This document shows, piece by piece, positions 52,597 through 60,635 of a DNA stretch of 64,000 nt. The position numbers were made by a program, and so were the translations under genes. The stretch is from Cyanobacteria bacterium TGS_CYA1 (lineage in GTDB: Bacteria; Cyanobacteriota; Vampirovibrionia; Obscuribacterales; Obscuribacteraceae): positions 558,001-622,000 of the forward strand of contig JAHCIQ010000001.1 in the NCBI GenBank assembly GCA_026129135.1, given 5' to 3'. The first letter of the stretch is position 1, and each line of letters begins with the position of its first letter. A model generated the notes under the pieces. It saw nothing but the letters and a program-made list of their open reading frames with translations, did not search any database and was not told the origin of the DNA.

Positions 52597-54174
52597 ATGT
52601 CTCCAGAAAATACGTCGTTACCGATAGACACTCTTTTAGTACTGTTGCTAGTTGCTTCTGCTACTAGCGTGGCTGTGAAATGGATCAGGATGCCGTATGC
52701 GGTGGCACTGGTCTTGGCTGGTATGGTAATTGGTCTATCGCATGGTATGCAACCAGTAATCATGACGCCAGAAATGGTGCTATTGATATTTTTGCCTGCG
52801 CTTTTATTTGAAGCTTCATGGAATCTTGAAATTAAAGCCCTGAGACGAGATTGGCGTGCCATCAGTGTTCTTGCCACGATTGGTGTAGTGCTTTGTATGT
52901 TTGCGGTCGCTGGTGTTTTGCATTTTATTGGTGGATTCTCCCTTTCGCTGGCATTACTGTTTGGCGCCATGGTTTCTGCCACTGATCCTGTTTCGGTGAT
53001 AGCTCTGTTTAGGCAAATGGGCATTGACAAGCGGCTGACCTTGATTCTTGAAGGGGAAAGTCTTTTCAATGATGGCACCGCTGTAGTTTTGTTTAAATTA
53101 GTTCTTGCAGTCATATTGGCTGGTGGACACTGGAGTATTACTAACGTAATGACCAGTTTTGTACTGGTAGTCCTTGGTGGTGCACTTCTTGGAATTTCGA
53201 TTGGATTTCTTGCCTCTTATATTACAAAAGCATTTGATGATCACTTGCTCGAAACGACACTGACTATGATCACGGCCTACGGTTCATTCATTCTGGCTGA
53301 ACACCTGCAAGTTTCGCCAGTAATTGCAGTAGTTGCAGCCGGTGTGGTGCTCGGAAATTTTGGTGGCAAAAAGTCGATGTCAGCCAGTACCCGGTTAGCT
53401 GTGACCTCATTTTGGGAATACGCGGCATTTTTAGTCAATTCTATACTGTTTTTGCTCATCGGCTTGCAGATTGATATTCCATTGATGTTAAGAGACGTCG
53501 AATTAATTGGCTATGGAATATTAGCCGTAATGGTATCGCGCGCAGTGGTAATTTATGGTTTGTGCACTTTTCTTTCAAGCAAGTCGCGACCCATTCCAAC
53601 GGTTTGGCGTCACCTGCTTTTCTGGGGTGGACTGCGTGGAGCTCTAGTGATGGCTCTGGCACTGAGTTTGCCGCTTGATTTTGCTAATCGTCAGCAAATT
53701 ATCAATCTTACTTTTGGTGTGGTTTTGTTTACTTTGCTTGTGCCAGGCTTGACCATGAATCCTCTTGTGAAATTGTTAGGAATGAAAACCAAGCAAGCTG
53801 AATTGACTGAATTTCAAGAAAATAAAAGTCTCTTACTAGCTTATAAGAGCGAGTTGAATGAATTAGAGCGACTACAGAAAGAAAAAAGAATTACGACTTC
53901 ATCTTACGATGCGATAAAACTTGATATTTCAAAGCGTATTCAGCAAACGAATGAAGAATTGACTAAATCTGAAGAAGAGCATCAAATGCTTGAAAAATTT
54001 TCTACCCAGCAAGCTCAAATTCATATGCTCGAATTCAGAAAAGATTTTTTGTCGCAATTGAAAAATCAAGGACACCTGGCTGAAGATGCTTACAACAATC
54101 TGGTAGTTCCAATTGAGCAGGAAATGAGTCTTTTAGAAATTGCAGGAGACAACGAAGGCGTCGACCTCAGTTAA
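52597..54174 (+). CDS. Na+/H+ antiporter (CPA1/NhaP type)
   Basis: 525 residues. About 12 helices with the CPA1 motifs: the LIFLPALLFEASWNLE region, the ion-site aspartates in SATDPVSVIALF, and GESLFNDGTAVVLFKLV. A Lys/Glu-rich cytoplasmic tail of about 125 residues (from about 400) ends the protein (coiled-coil QTNEELTKSEEEHQMLEK). It exchanges Na+ or K+ for protons and sets pH and sodium balance. The divergent DUF389 gene suggests a common ion-stress context; this is inference. The ribosome-binding site is weak. Confidence 0.92.
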   Translation: MSPENTSLPIDTLLVLLLVASATSVAVKWIRMPYAVALVLAGMVIGLSHGMQPVIMTPEMVLLIFLPALLFEASWNLEIKALRRDWRAISVLATIGVVLCMFAVAGVLHFIGGFSLSLALLFGAMVSATDPVSVIALFRQMGIDKRLTLILEGESLFNDGTAVVLFKLVLAVILAGGHWSITNVMTSFVLVVLGGALLGISIGFLASYITKAFDDHLLETTLTMITAYGSFILAEHLQVSPVIAVVAAGVVLGNFGGKKSMSASTRLAVTSFWEYAAFLVNSILFLLIGLQIDIPLMLRDVELIGYGILAVMVSRAVVIYGLCTFLSSKSRPIPTVWRHLLFWGGLRGALVMALALSLPLDFANRQQIINLTFGVVLFTLLVPGLTMNPLVKLLGMKTKQAELTEFQENKSLLLAYKSELNELERLQKEKRITTSSYDAIKLDISKRIQQTNEELTKSEEEHQMLEKFSTQQAQIHMLEFRKDFLSQLKNQGHLAEDAYNNLVVPIEQEMSLLEIAGDNEGVDLS

Positions 54175-54826
54175 CCAGACGCAATTTAGTCAGTTTGGCA
54201 ATTGCCTGACTTCGATGCTCAACCTGCAGTTTGCTCAAAATATGATTCACGTGTACTTTGACTGTGCCAAGTCGCAGATTGAGCGCTTCTGCAATTTCTT
54301 TGTTTGTCATTCCATCGACCAAAAGCTTGAGCACTTCGCGTTCGCGATTGGATAAAATCTCGAGCGACTTAGGCAATTCGAGCGTAGAAGAAACTGCGTG
54401 TAAAAGCTTGTGGCCATCACCTTGAAGCAAGTATTGAGTGATATAAGGTCCTAACCAGACCCCACCTTTTGATACTACATCGATCGCGTTTGCAAGCCAT
54501 GAAGTAGGCCATATAAGGTAAGCCTCGGCTTTAACTGTAAGAGAAGACCAGAAGTGAGTTTCTTCTCCTAACAAAATTATGAACTTCGCTTCTGGAAGTT
54601 TTTCTCGAAGTTCTTTGACAATTGCATTTGCGTCGCGTCTGGTCGGATCGAACTGGAGCAAAATAATAGGTTGGTTGACGCTTGCAAGTTCTTTTGCTGC
54701 TGTTTGAACATCAGATGACGCCCCGACAAGAACGCATCCGGAAAGTTCTTTTAGTAGGCGGTCTATTTCTTGTGACGTGTGAGTGTTGGCGATGCAATAA
54801 ACATTCGTACTAGTTGCCGTGATCAT
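54167..54826 (-). CDS. LuxR-type regulator with pseudo-receiver
   Basis: 219 residues from ATG 54826 with GGAG 6 bases upstream (CAGGAGAAGAAAATG); the ATG at 54847 lies before that site. The C-terminal GerE/LuxR HTH is intact: LSNREREVLKLLVDGMTNKEIAEALNLRLGTVKVHVNHIL. The N-terminal 130 residues fold like a receiver, but the phospho-acceptor position reads IILLQFDPTRRDA, with Gln where Asp should be. Phosphorylation control is therefore unlikely; dimerisation or ligand binding may replace it. The gene tail overlaps the antiporter by 8 bases. Confidence 0.85.
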   Translation of the reverse strand: MITATSTNVYCIANTHTSQEIDRLLKELSGCVLVGASSDVQTAAKELASVNQPIILLQFDPTRRDANAIVKELREKLPEAKFIILLGEETHFWSSLTVKAEAYLIWPTSWLANAIDVVSKGGVWLGPYITQYLLQGDGHKLLHAVSSTLELPKSLEILSNREREVLKLLVDGMTNKEIAEALNLRLGTVKVHVNHILSKLQVEHRSQAIAKLTKLRLVN

Positions 54827-54945
54827 TTTCTTCTCCTGGTTGTCCATTGGGTATAGCGAGTGGTGGATTTTTTACCAATGGTTCCATATCTAGGTATACC
54901 ATATTGGCTACAAACTGCCAAATTTATAACTAAAGGATTAGTCGG

Positions 54946-54990
54946 TTGACAGACCGTTCGGTCTGAAATAGAATGAGACCATTCGGTCTG
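54946..54990 (+). promoter_or_regulatory. Sigma-70-type promoter with two TetR operators
   Basis: TTGACA (54946-54951), exactly 17 bp, and TAGAAT (54969-54974) form a strong promoter. Two palindromes sit on it: CAGACCGTTCGGTCTG (54950-54965) and AGACCATTCGGTCT within 54975-54990, 25 bp apart. They match the style of TetR-family sites and lie 48-88 bases before the tetR gene at 55038, covering the -35/-10 spacer and the start point. Autorepression is inferred. Confidence 0.8.
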
Positions 54991-55037
54991 TTTTGTCTGG
55001 ATTGCCAGTAACCGGATTGTTAGGAAGAAGGATCTAG

Positions 55038-55625
55038 ATGACAAAGGGCACTGACACTCGCGAAAAAATCATTGAGCGAGCTGCTACTTTGTTTAACACC
55101 AAAGGCTATACTGCCGCATCTATAAATGATGTCATGGAAGCTACTGGGTTAAAAAAAGGCGGCATCTACAATCATTTTGAAAACAAAGACGATCTGGCAT
55201 GTCAGGCATTCGACTTTGCAGTGAAGCTTGCCGGACAAAAAATGCTCACTAGAGTAGAATCCTGCCAAAATGCCAAAGACAGGCTGTTTGCCGTAATAGA
55301 GCACTTCGAGACATTGTCTGAAAATCCGCCATTGCCAGGTGGTTGTCCTTTAATGAATACGGCTATCGAAAGTGACGACGGATATCCCTTAATGCAAAAA
55401 AGGGTGCAAAAAGCTTTTGATCGTTTTCAGCAATTTGTAGAAAAACTGGCAGCTGAAGCGATTGAACAAAAAGAGATAGAAACTAAATTGAGTCCAGAAG
55501 AGATATCGATTTTTATGATATCTACACTAGAAGGCGCTTTGATGTTGAGCAAAGTGCACAATTCGAATGCGCCATTAATCGTGGCTGGAAAGCAATTACG
55601 AAAAATGTTAATCAAAGGAGGCTGA
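55038..55625 (+). CDS. TetR-family regulator next to a cupin gene
   Basis: 195 residues. TetR HTH in REKIIERAATLFNTKGYTAASINDVMEATGLKKGGIYNHF. The ligand domain includes PLPGGCPLMNTAIESDDGYP, characteristic of the group represented by YcdC/TetR_C-type reductase- or oxidase-linked regulators. It is followed 2 bases later by the cupin gene, so both are controlled by the double operator just upstream. No ligand is known. Confidence 0.9.
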   Translation: MTKGTDTREKIIERAATLFNTKGYTAASINDVMEATGLKKGGIYNHFENKDDLACQAFDFAVKLAGQKMLTRVESCQNAKDRLFAVIEHFETLSENPPLPGGCPLMNTAIESDDGYPLMQKRVQKAFDRFQQFVEKLAAEAIEQKEIETKLSPEEISIFMISTLEGALMLSKVHNSNAPLIVAGKQLRKMLIKGG

Positions 55626-55627
55626 CC

Positions 55628-56107
55628 ATGCCATATTTAGAAGAACTAGCAAAAGAGCAGACAATCAAAAAACAAACTGGCAAAAATTTTGCTGCTATTC
55701 ATTGTGGTCCTTTCGACCAGCTAGAACAGTACGAATTGCAACATCCGCTTAGAAAGCGTCCCTTCAAAGGTAAATTATTTGCCAAAGATCATCTGGGTTT
55801 GACTGGGATGCAAATTTCATATACCAAACTTCCTGCTGGAGCATCTGTTCCTTTTACGCACAAGCACAAAGAAAATGAAGAACTCTATATTGTCGTAAGC
55901 GGTCGCGGACAAGTACTTGTAGATAATGACATTATTGAAGTAGAAGAAGGTTCGACTATTCGCGTTGATGTCGATGGTGATCGTTGCTTGAGAGCGTCCA
56001 GCGATACCGACCTTATATATATTTGCATTCAAGCAAAAACCAATTCGCTCAAACAGGATACTTTCGATGACGGAATTCCAGGTGAGTCTGCTCCCAACTG
56101 GGGATAA
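55628..56107 (+). CDS. Cupin-domain protein
   Basis: 159 residues with AAGGAGG 6 bases before the ATG. A single cupin fold: metal-binding motif 1 in THKHKENEELYIVVSGRG (two His and Glu in order) and motif 2-like GSTIRVDVDGDRCLRA (usual His replaced). Many such proteins bind a metal for a dioxygenase or isomerase reaction or sense a small molecule. Overlapping control with tetR makes it the probable effector gene of that regulator. Substrate unknown. Confidence 0.82.
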   Translation: MPYLEELAKEQTIKKQTGKNFAAIHCGPFDQLEQYELQHPLRKRPFKGKLFAKDHLGLTGMQISYTKLPAGASVPFTHKHKENEELYIVVSGRGQVLVDNDIIEVEEGSTIRVDVDGDRCLRASSDTDLIYICIQAKTNSLKQDTFDDGIPGESAPNWG

Positions 56108-56189
56108 ACCGGGTCAGAATTTCTGTTACGTTTTTTTAGTTGGCAACTTAACCTTATCAATTTTGCCAATTGTTAACACGAATTTCAGT

Positions 56190-56405
56190 CTAGGCTGAGT
56201 ACTTCTGAACCATTGTGTCATGAGGCTCTTGCTCATTTCCGAGCTGTAACATCATGTCAAGAGCTGGGCACAGAGCCACTTTTGACATGCCCGAAACCGC
56301 TTTCTTTTGTGGCTTCTTTGCTTCGGCTGGATGTGATCCAAATAATGTTGAAAAAATGAATAAAGTGGCATCTAGAGCCAGATTTTGAATGAATTTTGAT
56401 GTCAT
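56190..56405 (-). CDS. Small exported protein
   Basis: 71 residues from ATG 56405 with GGAG 8 bases upstream. A signal peptide with a hydrophobic core and AEA cleavage site (DATLFIFSTLFGSHPAEA) is followed by a short basic mature part (KKPQKKAVSG...) of about 42 residues. The open frame extends back to 56759 but that part is the antisense of the response regulator and is not coding. Function unknown. Confidence 0.6.
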   Translation of the reverse strand: MTSKFIQNLALDATLFIFSTLFGSHPAEAKKPQKKAVSGMSKVALCPALDMMLQLGNEQEPHDTMVQKYSA

Positions 56406-56526
56406 ACTATGGTCTCCATTCGACTCGACTTTTGCTACGAAAAATTCAGCATTTATCAGGGGTAACTCATCTGATGGATTCAGATGGTTTGTTTCTGGTA
56501 CTAGAATGGAATTAGGAGACAGGCTG

Positions 56527-56901
56527 GTGAACGAAAATGCGTTAAAAATTGTCCTGGTTGAGGACGACGAACTTCTGGCGATAGCTATTAAGACTGAGTT
56601 GGTATCAAACGGATTTCTAGTGCAGCATGCAAGCAATGGGCTAGAGGCTCTCGATTTGATTGAGGAGACCGAACCCGACATTTTGTTATTAGATGTGTCC
56701 GTCCCCCAACTCAATGCCTTTGGCATCGTCGAGCGTTTGCGCAAAACTCGCTTCAGCAATCTGCCCCTGGTAGTTCATACTTCCTGGGATTTGACTAATG
56801 ATGAAAAAGCACAACTCACTTTGGGAAAAACAGAAGTTATTTCCAAAATCAAAGCCTGCTCGTCCGAGCTTATCGAGATTGTGCAAAGAGTGGCAGAATA
56901 A
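56527..56901 (+). CDS. Single-domain response regulator (CheY-like)
   Basis: 124 residues from GTG 56527 with GGAG 8 bases upstream; longer ATG-led readings start in promoter sequence. Receiver motifs: LVEDDE acidic pair, Asp in LLLDVSVPQL, Thr/Ser in VVHTSWD and Lys near ISKIKACS. No output domain. It may accept phosphate from a hybrid kinase elsewhere, for example the receiver-kinase at 28584, but no link is shown. It is followed closely by the metallophosphoesterase. Confidence 0.83.
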   Translation: MNENALKIVLVEDDELLAIAIKTELVSNGFLVQHASNGLEALDLIEETEPDILLLDVSVPQLNAFGIVERLRKTRFSNLPLVVHTSWDLTNDEKAQLTLGKTEVISKIKACSSELIEIVQRVAE

Positions 56902-56907
56902 ACTGAT

Positions 56908-57963
56908 TTGATTCCATACATAATTGTACTGACAATCACAGTTGTCGTTGCTATTTATTTCCTTTGGAAGTGGCGCGACAAATTAGAGGCTTACTGGGAA
57001 GCTTTCTTCACCTGTGCGTTTATTGCCATTGCTGCACCATTTATTTTCACGCCAGGAACCTTCTGGGTAGCTACTGCCTGGTGCATAGGTTTGTTTATCG
57101 CCGCTCCGTTGCTGGCTTTTACGGCTTGTATTCTATCCTGGAAGAAATTTAGACCAACTTCGATATTTTTTGGTTCGCTTGCTGTGATACTAGTCTTGGT
57201 GGCAATCGAGGCTTTTATAGTCGAGCCGGAGCATATTACTGTACGTCATGAAACACTGTTCTCGTCCAAAATTTCAAAACCAACTCGCCTGGTAGTCTTA
57301 TCTGATATCCAGACCGATATAGTCGGAGCCTACGAGCGCGAAGTTTTAGAAAGAGCGATGAAAGAAAAGCCAGACATGATCATTATGCCTGGCGATTATA
57401 TACAGACCACTCCAGCTGAAAAATATTTCGAACAAGGAAAGCTATTAAATAAGTTGTTCAAAGATGTAAAACTGAGTGCGCCTCTTGGTGTTTATGCTCT
57501 TGGTGGCGATATGGAATCGTGGACGACCCTCTGGCCTCAGATGTTCGATGGTCTTTCTGCCACTTTGTTTCCAGATACAAAAACTGTTGAAACACCAGAC
57601 TTTACTATTACCGGCTTGAGCTTGAAAGATTCTCGCTATCGATGCAAAACTCCAGAATCGAATAAGTTTCACATCGTCTTTGGTCACGCACCAGATTTCA
57701 GCCTGAATAAACCAAATGGCGATTTATACATAGCTGGACACACGCATGGCGGACAAGTTCAATTACCGCTCATAGGTCCAATCGTGACTTTTACCGATGT
57801 TCCTCGCAAGTTTGCAGGCGGCTGTTTTGCAAAAATAAATGAAAACCCGGACAAGTATTTGATGATATCGAGAGGCATCGGGCGCGAGCGTCTTGGTGCT
57901 CCACAGATAAGATTTTTGTGTTTGCCAGAAATTGTCGTAATAGATCTGAAACCCTCTAAATAA
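56908..57963 (+). CDS. Membrane metallophosphoesterase, altered motifs (copy 1)
   Basis: 351 residues from TTG. Three or four N-terminal hydrophobic helices, then a calcineurin-like phosphoesterase domain: LVVLSDIQTD (usual DxH is DxQ), MPGDYIQTT, GGDMES (usual GNH(D/E) is GDM), FGHAPDF and AGHTHGGQVQLP. The metal-binding Asp residues and the HxH are kept, but the His of DxH and the Asn-His of GNHD are replaced. It probably lies in the membrane with the active domain on one face. Its tandem copy has the same changes. Catalysis, if any, may use other ligands. Confidence 0.82.
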   Translation: MIPYIIVLTITVVVAIYFLWKWRDKLEAYWEAFFTCAFIAIAAPFIFTPGTFWVATAWCIGLFIAAPLLAFTACILSWKKFRPTSIFFGSLAVILVLVAIEAFIVEPEHITVRHETLFSSKISKPTRLVVLSDIQTDIVGAYEREVLERAMKEKPDMIIMPGDYIQTTPAEKYFEQGKLLNKLFKDVKLSAPLGVYALGGDMESWTTLWPQMFDGLSATLFPDTKTVETPDFTITGLSLKDSRYRCKTPESNKFHIVFGHAPDFSLNKPNGDLYIAGHTHGGQVQLPLIGPIVTFTDVPRKFAGGCFAKINENPDKYLMISRGIGRERLGAPQIRFLCLPEIVVIDLKPSK

Positions 57964-57976
57964 GGAGGTATGGACT

Positions 57977-59029
57977 ATTTTTTTTGCGTATGTTATTTGC
58001 TTGTTTTTGCTCGCTTTTCTTGGCGCATTTTTGATTTGCAAATTCAAAAATAAATACTGGGCGTTTTGGACTGTAGTTATTTCATATGGTGCCATATCTT
58101 TTTTCGCTCCGTATTTTATTCTGGGGCGCGGCTTCATCGTAGCTACAGCATGGAGTTATGCAATTTTTGGCGGGGGATTCATTCTTTCACTCGCCTGTGC
58201 TCTTTGTGCTTTTCCAAAGTTCAAAATAACATCTATATTTTTTGCCATAATTGCTATTGCACTGCCTGTGGTGGCGATACATGCTTTTTTAGTGGAGCCA
58301 TATTCCATAACTGTAAGGCACGAAAAACTGGAATCGCCCAAATTGAAACGAGCAATAAAACTGCTTGTTTTAGCCGATATTCAAACTGACGTAATCGGTA
58401 GTTATGAAAAAAAGGTTCTCGAGCGCGCAATGAAAGAAAAGCCAGATCTTATTGTTTTGTGCGGTGATTATATTCAAACAGAACCCAGTCGCGATCCTGT
58501 TTTATGTGCAAAGTTGCGCCAGTTATTCAAAGAAATGAATCTTTCCGCTCCGCTTGGAGTCTATGTCATTCAGGGCGACATGGAATGGGAGCCTAACTGG
58601 CAAGAAATTTTTACTGGTCTGCCATATGAGTTATTTACGCAAACCAGAACTATAGAAACAGATGACTATTGTTTTACCGGTCTGACTTTATATGATTCGC
58701 GCAATATTTTAAATTTGCCTGACAAAGGCAAGTTTCACATAGTAGCTGGTCATGCGCCCGATTACAGCATCATGAAACCGAATGCTGATTTGTTTTTAGC
58801 CGGACACACTCATGGCGGTCAGGTGCAGTTGCCATTTTTAGGACCAATCATTACTGGTTCGATTTTGCCTCGCAGCCAGGCGGGCGGATGTTTCGCCAAG
58901 ATTCAAGCAAAACCGGACAAATATTTGATGATTTCGCGTGGAATTGGCATGGAGCGCCTTGATGCGCCCAGGATGCGCTTTATGTGTTTGCCCGAGATTG
59001 TAGTGATTGATTTGATACCGTCTAAATAG
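57977..59029 (+). CDS. Membrane metallophosphoesterase, altered motifs (copy 2)
   Basis: 350 residues if started at ATT 57977, which lies 8 bases after AAGGAGG at 57962-57968; the longer frame beyond has no usual start, and TTG 58001 would lose the first helix. This length matches copy 1 (351). The N-terminus FFAYVICLFLLAFLGAFL makes the missing first helix. The domain repeats the altered motifs: LADIQTDVIG, CGDYIQTEP, QGDMEWEP, AGHAPDYS, AGHTHGGQVQLP. Copy 1 ends in the bases holding this ribosome-binding site, so the two are coupled. ATG 57970 in another frame is spaced 1 base from the site and is unlikely. Confidence 0.75.
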   Translation: MFFAYVICLFLLAFLGAFLICKFKNKYWAFWTVVISYGAISFFAPYFILGRGFIVATAWSYAIFGGGFILSLACALCAFPKFKITSIFFAIIAIALPVVAIHAFLVEPYSITVRHEKLESPKLKRAIKLLVLADIQTDVIGSYEKKVLERAMKEKPDLIVLCGDYIQTEPSRDPVLCAKLRQLFKEMNLSAPLGVYVIQGDMEWEPNWQEIFTGLPYELFTQTRTIETDDYCFTGLTLYDSRNILNLPDKGKFHIVAGHAPDYSIMKPNADLFLAGHTHGGQVQLPFLGPIITGSILPRSQAGGCFAKIQAKPDKYLMISRGIGMERLDAPRMRFMCLPEIVVIDLIPSK

Positions 59030-59058
59030 ATATATAATGTCTATCGGAGGTTAAGGTC

Positions 59059-59826
59059 CTGCGCAAAATATCTTTCACTATAATAAGTCTTGTCGCACTG
59101 CTCACTTGTGCCAGTGCAACTTATGCAGAAGACCCTCCTGCTGTTTCACCGCAATTGCGTACTGGCTGCGAATTCAATGAGCAAAGCCTGGGAGAGATGC
59201 AAACCCAATCCAACTGGTTTCATATTCCCTGGTGGTTGGCAGGGACATGGAAAAGAGATCGCAGTATTACTTTCAGCCGGGGCGAGCCTCCTCGTCCCAA
59301 GAAGGACGAGCGGGTAAGAATATTCGGTTTTCAAACAGACGGCAAAGGTGGAATCTGGCATCTAGTCCGCACCCCATTCAAAGTCGTTACTCGCACTCCG
59401 GGTAGTATCAACTATTTTTTGATCCGCAAGGAAGAGCCCATAAAAATTTCAAAACACGAAGTGACAATCCGCATGGTTTGGACTATTTGGCATGTGAATG
59501 AAAAGAACGGCCGAATCTTGCGAGTAAATCAAGGCGACCAAATTGATACTTTCAGACCAATGAATGAAAATACACTGGAGGCAAATTCAGTATGCCAGGC
59601 TTATTCTGAAACTGGCAAGCCAATGGGATTGTGGCGAGCGCAATGGACCGATCACAAGATTGAAACTTACAAACCGACGGCAGAACTCAACGGTCAAAAT
59701 CTTGTTGTGCTGCTGGCGGATTTTTTGAAGTCCACTGGTCGCTATAATCGTATTCCAAAGGAAACGGGAACATCAGTTTCAGTTCCTTCGGATAATGCGG
59801 CAGGAAACGGAGATATCGAAAACTAA
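59059..59826 (+). CDS. Exported protein, CTG start likely
   Basis: 255 residues if started at CTG 59059, exactly 8 bases after GGAGG (59046-59050). This gives a clear signal peptide (KISFTIISLVALLTCASATYA) with cleavage before EDPP; the first usual start (TTG 59155) would leave no signal. The mature protein contains WFHIPWWLAGTWKRDRSITF, KGGIWHLVRTPFKVVTRTPGS and GKPMGLWRAQWTDH, a beta-rich fold. No family recognised. Its stop overlaps the aquaporin gene by 4 bases. Confidence 0.75.
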   Translation: MRKISFTIISLVALLTCASATYAEDPPAVSPQLRTGCEFNEQSLGEMQTQSNWFHIPWWLAGTWKRDRSITFSRGEPPRPKKDERVRIFGFQTDGKGGIWHLVRTPFKVVTRTPGSINYFLIRKEEPIKISKHEVTIRMVWTIWHVNEKNGRILRVNQGDQIDTFRPMNENTLEANSVCQAYSETGKPMGLWRAQWTDHKIETYKPTAELNGQNLVVLLADFLKSTGRYNRIPKETGTSVSVPSDNAAGNGDIEN

Positions 59827-60551
59827 TTTTTCACCAGATCGCGGTCTTCCTGCATATCCAGTTTTTTGAGTTTATATTTTTCAGGCATTGCAGTTTGCGA
59901 TTTGGTGTCGTCGAGTAACCAGTCGAAAAGTGCCAGAGCAAAAAAAGCACCAGCTAACTGACAGCCAATGAATGAAATTACGTCTGTCGATTGAATTCCT
60001 GTTATGGTGGCAGTAATGGTGCGGGCAAGGGTCACTGCTGGATTAGCAAAACATGTCGATGAAGTGAATAAAATTGCTCCAGCCACATACATGCTGACCG
60101 ATGCGGGACCGGCTTCCGGCTTGAATCTAGAACAACCCATGATTACGCCAATCAGGCAGAAGCTTGCTACGATTTCGCCAAGCCATTGTCCAGATCCAGT
60201 ACGTGCTGTTTGAGACCACATTATTGCTGCGTGGTCGAACATCAAATTAGCCAGCATCACACCGGCCATCGCTCCCCAGATTTGAGCACAAATATAATGC
60301 AGGACGATTTGCCAGTCGGTATCGCCCTGTATAGCACTGGATATGGTGACTATAGGATTGAAGTGGGCGGAAATATTGCCAAGCATGTTGATGAGCGCAT
60401 ACAAAACACAGCCAGTGGCAATTGCCACTCCAAGGACTGTCACTGCAATGTTTCCGTGGTCAAGTGAATGCATCAATGCACCTGAACCTACGACAGTTGC
60501 AAGCAGCAATGCGGTCCCCAGAAACTCGGCTACCAGGCATCTCAATAACAT
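59823..60551 (-). CDS. Aquaporin/MIP-family channel
   Basis: 242 residues from ATG 60551 with GGGGG upstream (the ORF begins one codon earlier at TTG). Six helices plus the two half-helices with NPA-like motifs: HFNPIVTISSAI (first, NPI) and CFANPAVTLAR (second). The fold and repeats are those of the MIP family. It would conduct water, glycerol or a metalloid acid; the altered first NPA and residues of the selectivity filter leave this open. The stop overlaps the exported-protein gene on the other strand. Confidence 0.87.
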   Translation of the reverse strand: MLLRCLVAEFLGTALLLATVVGSGALMHSLDHGNIAVTVLGVAIATGCVLYALINMLGNISAHFNPIVTISSAIQGDTDWQIVLHYICAQIWGAMAGVMLANLMFDHAAIMWSQTARTGSGQWLGEIVASFCLIGVIMGCSRFKPEAGPASVSMYVAGAILFTSSTCFANPAVTLARTITATITGIQSTDVISFIGCQLAGAFFALALFDWLLDDTKSQTAMPEKYKLKKLDMQEDRDLVKN

Positions 60552-60635
60552 CAAAATTCCCCCAGGAAGTACCGCGATTATAACTTAGAGCCGATTCATG
60601 CAAGTTCTCAAGGAGAATGTTTTAATTTTATAGCT

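Noticed and set aside
56406-56759. Upstream extension of the minus-strand frame ending at 56190
   Set aside because: It is antisense to the response regulator; only the last 71 codons have a ribosome-binding site, an ATG and a signal peptide.
57970-58050. ATG-started frame after AAGGAGG before metallophosphoesterase copy 2
   Set aside because: Spacing of one base is too short and the frame does not match the protein; a T-run error could restore it, but ATT gives the correct length without changes.
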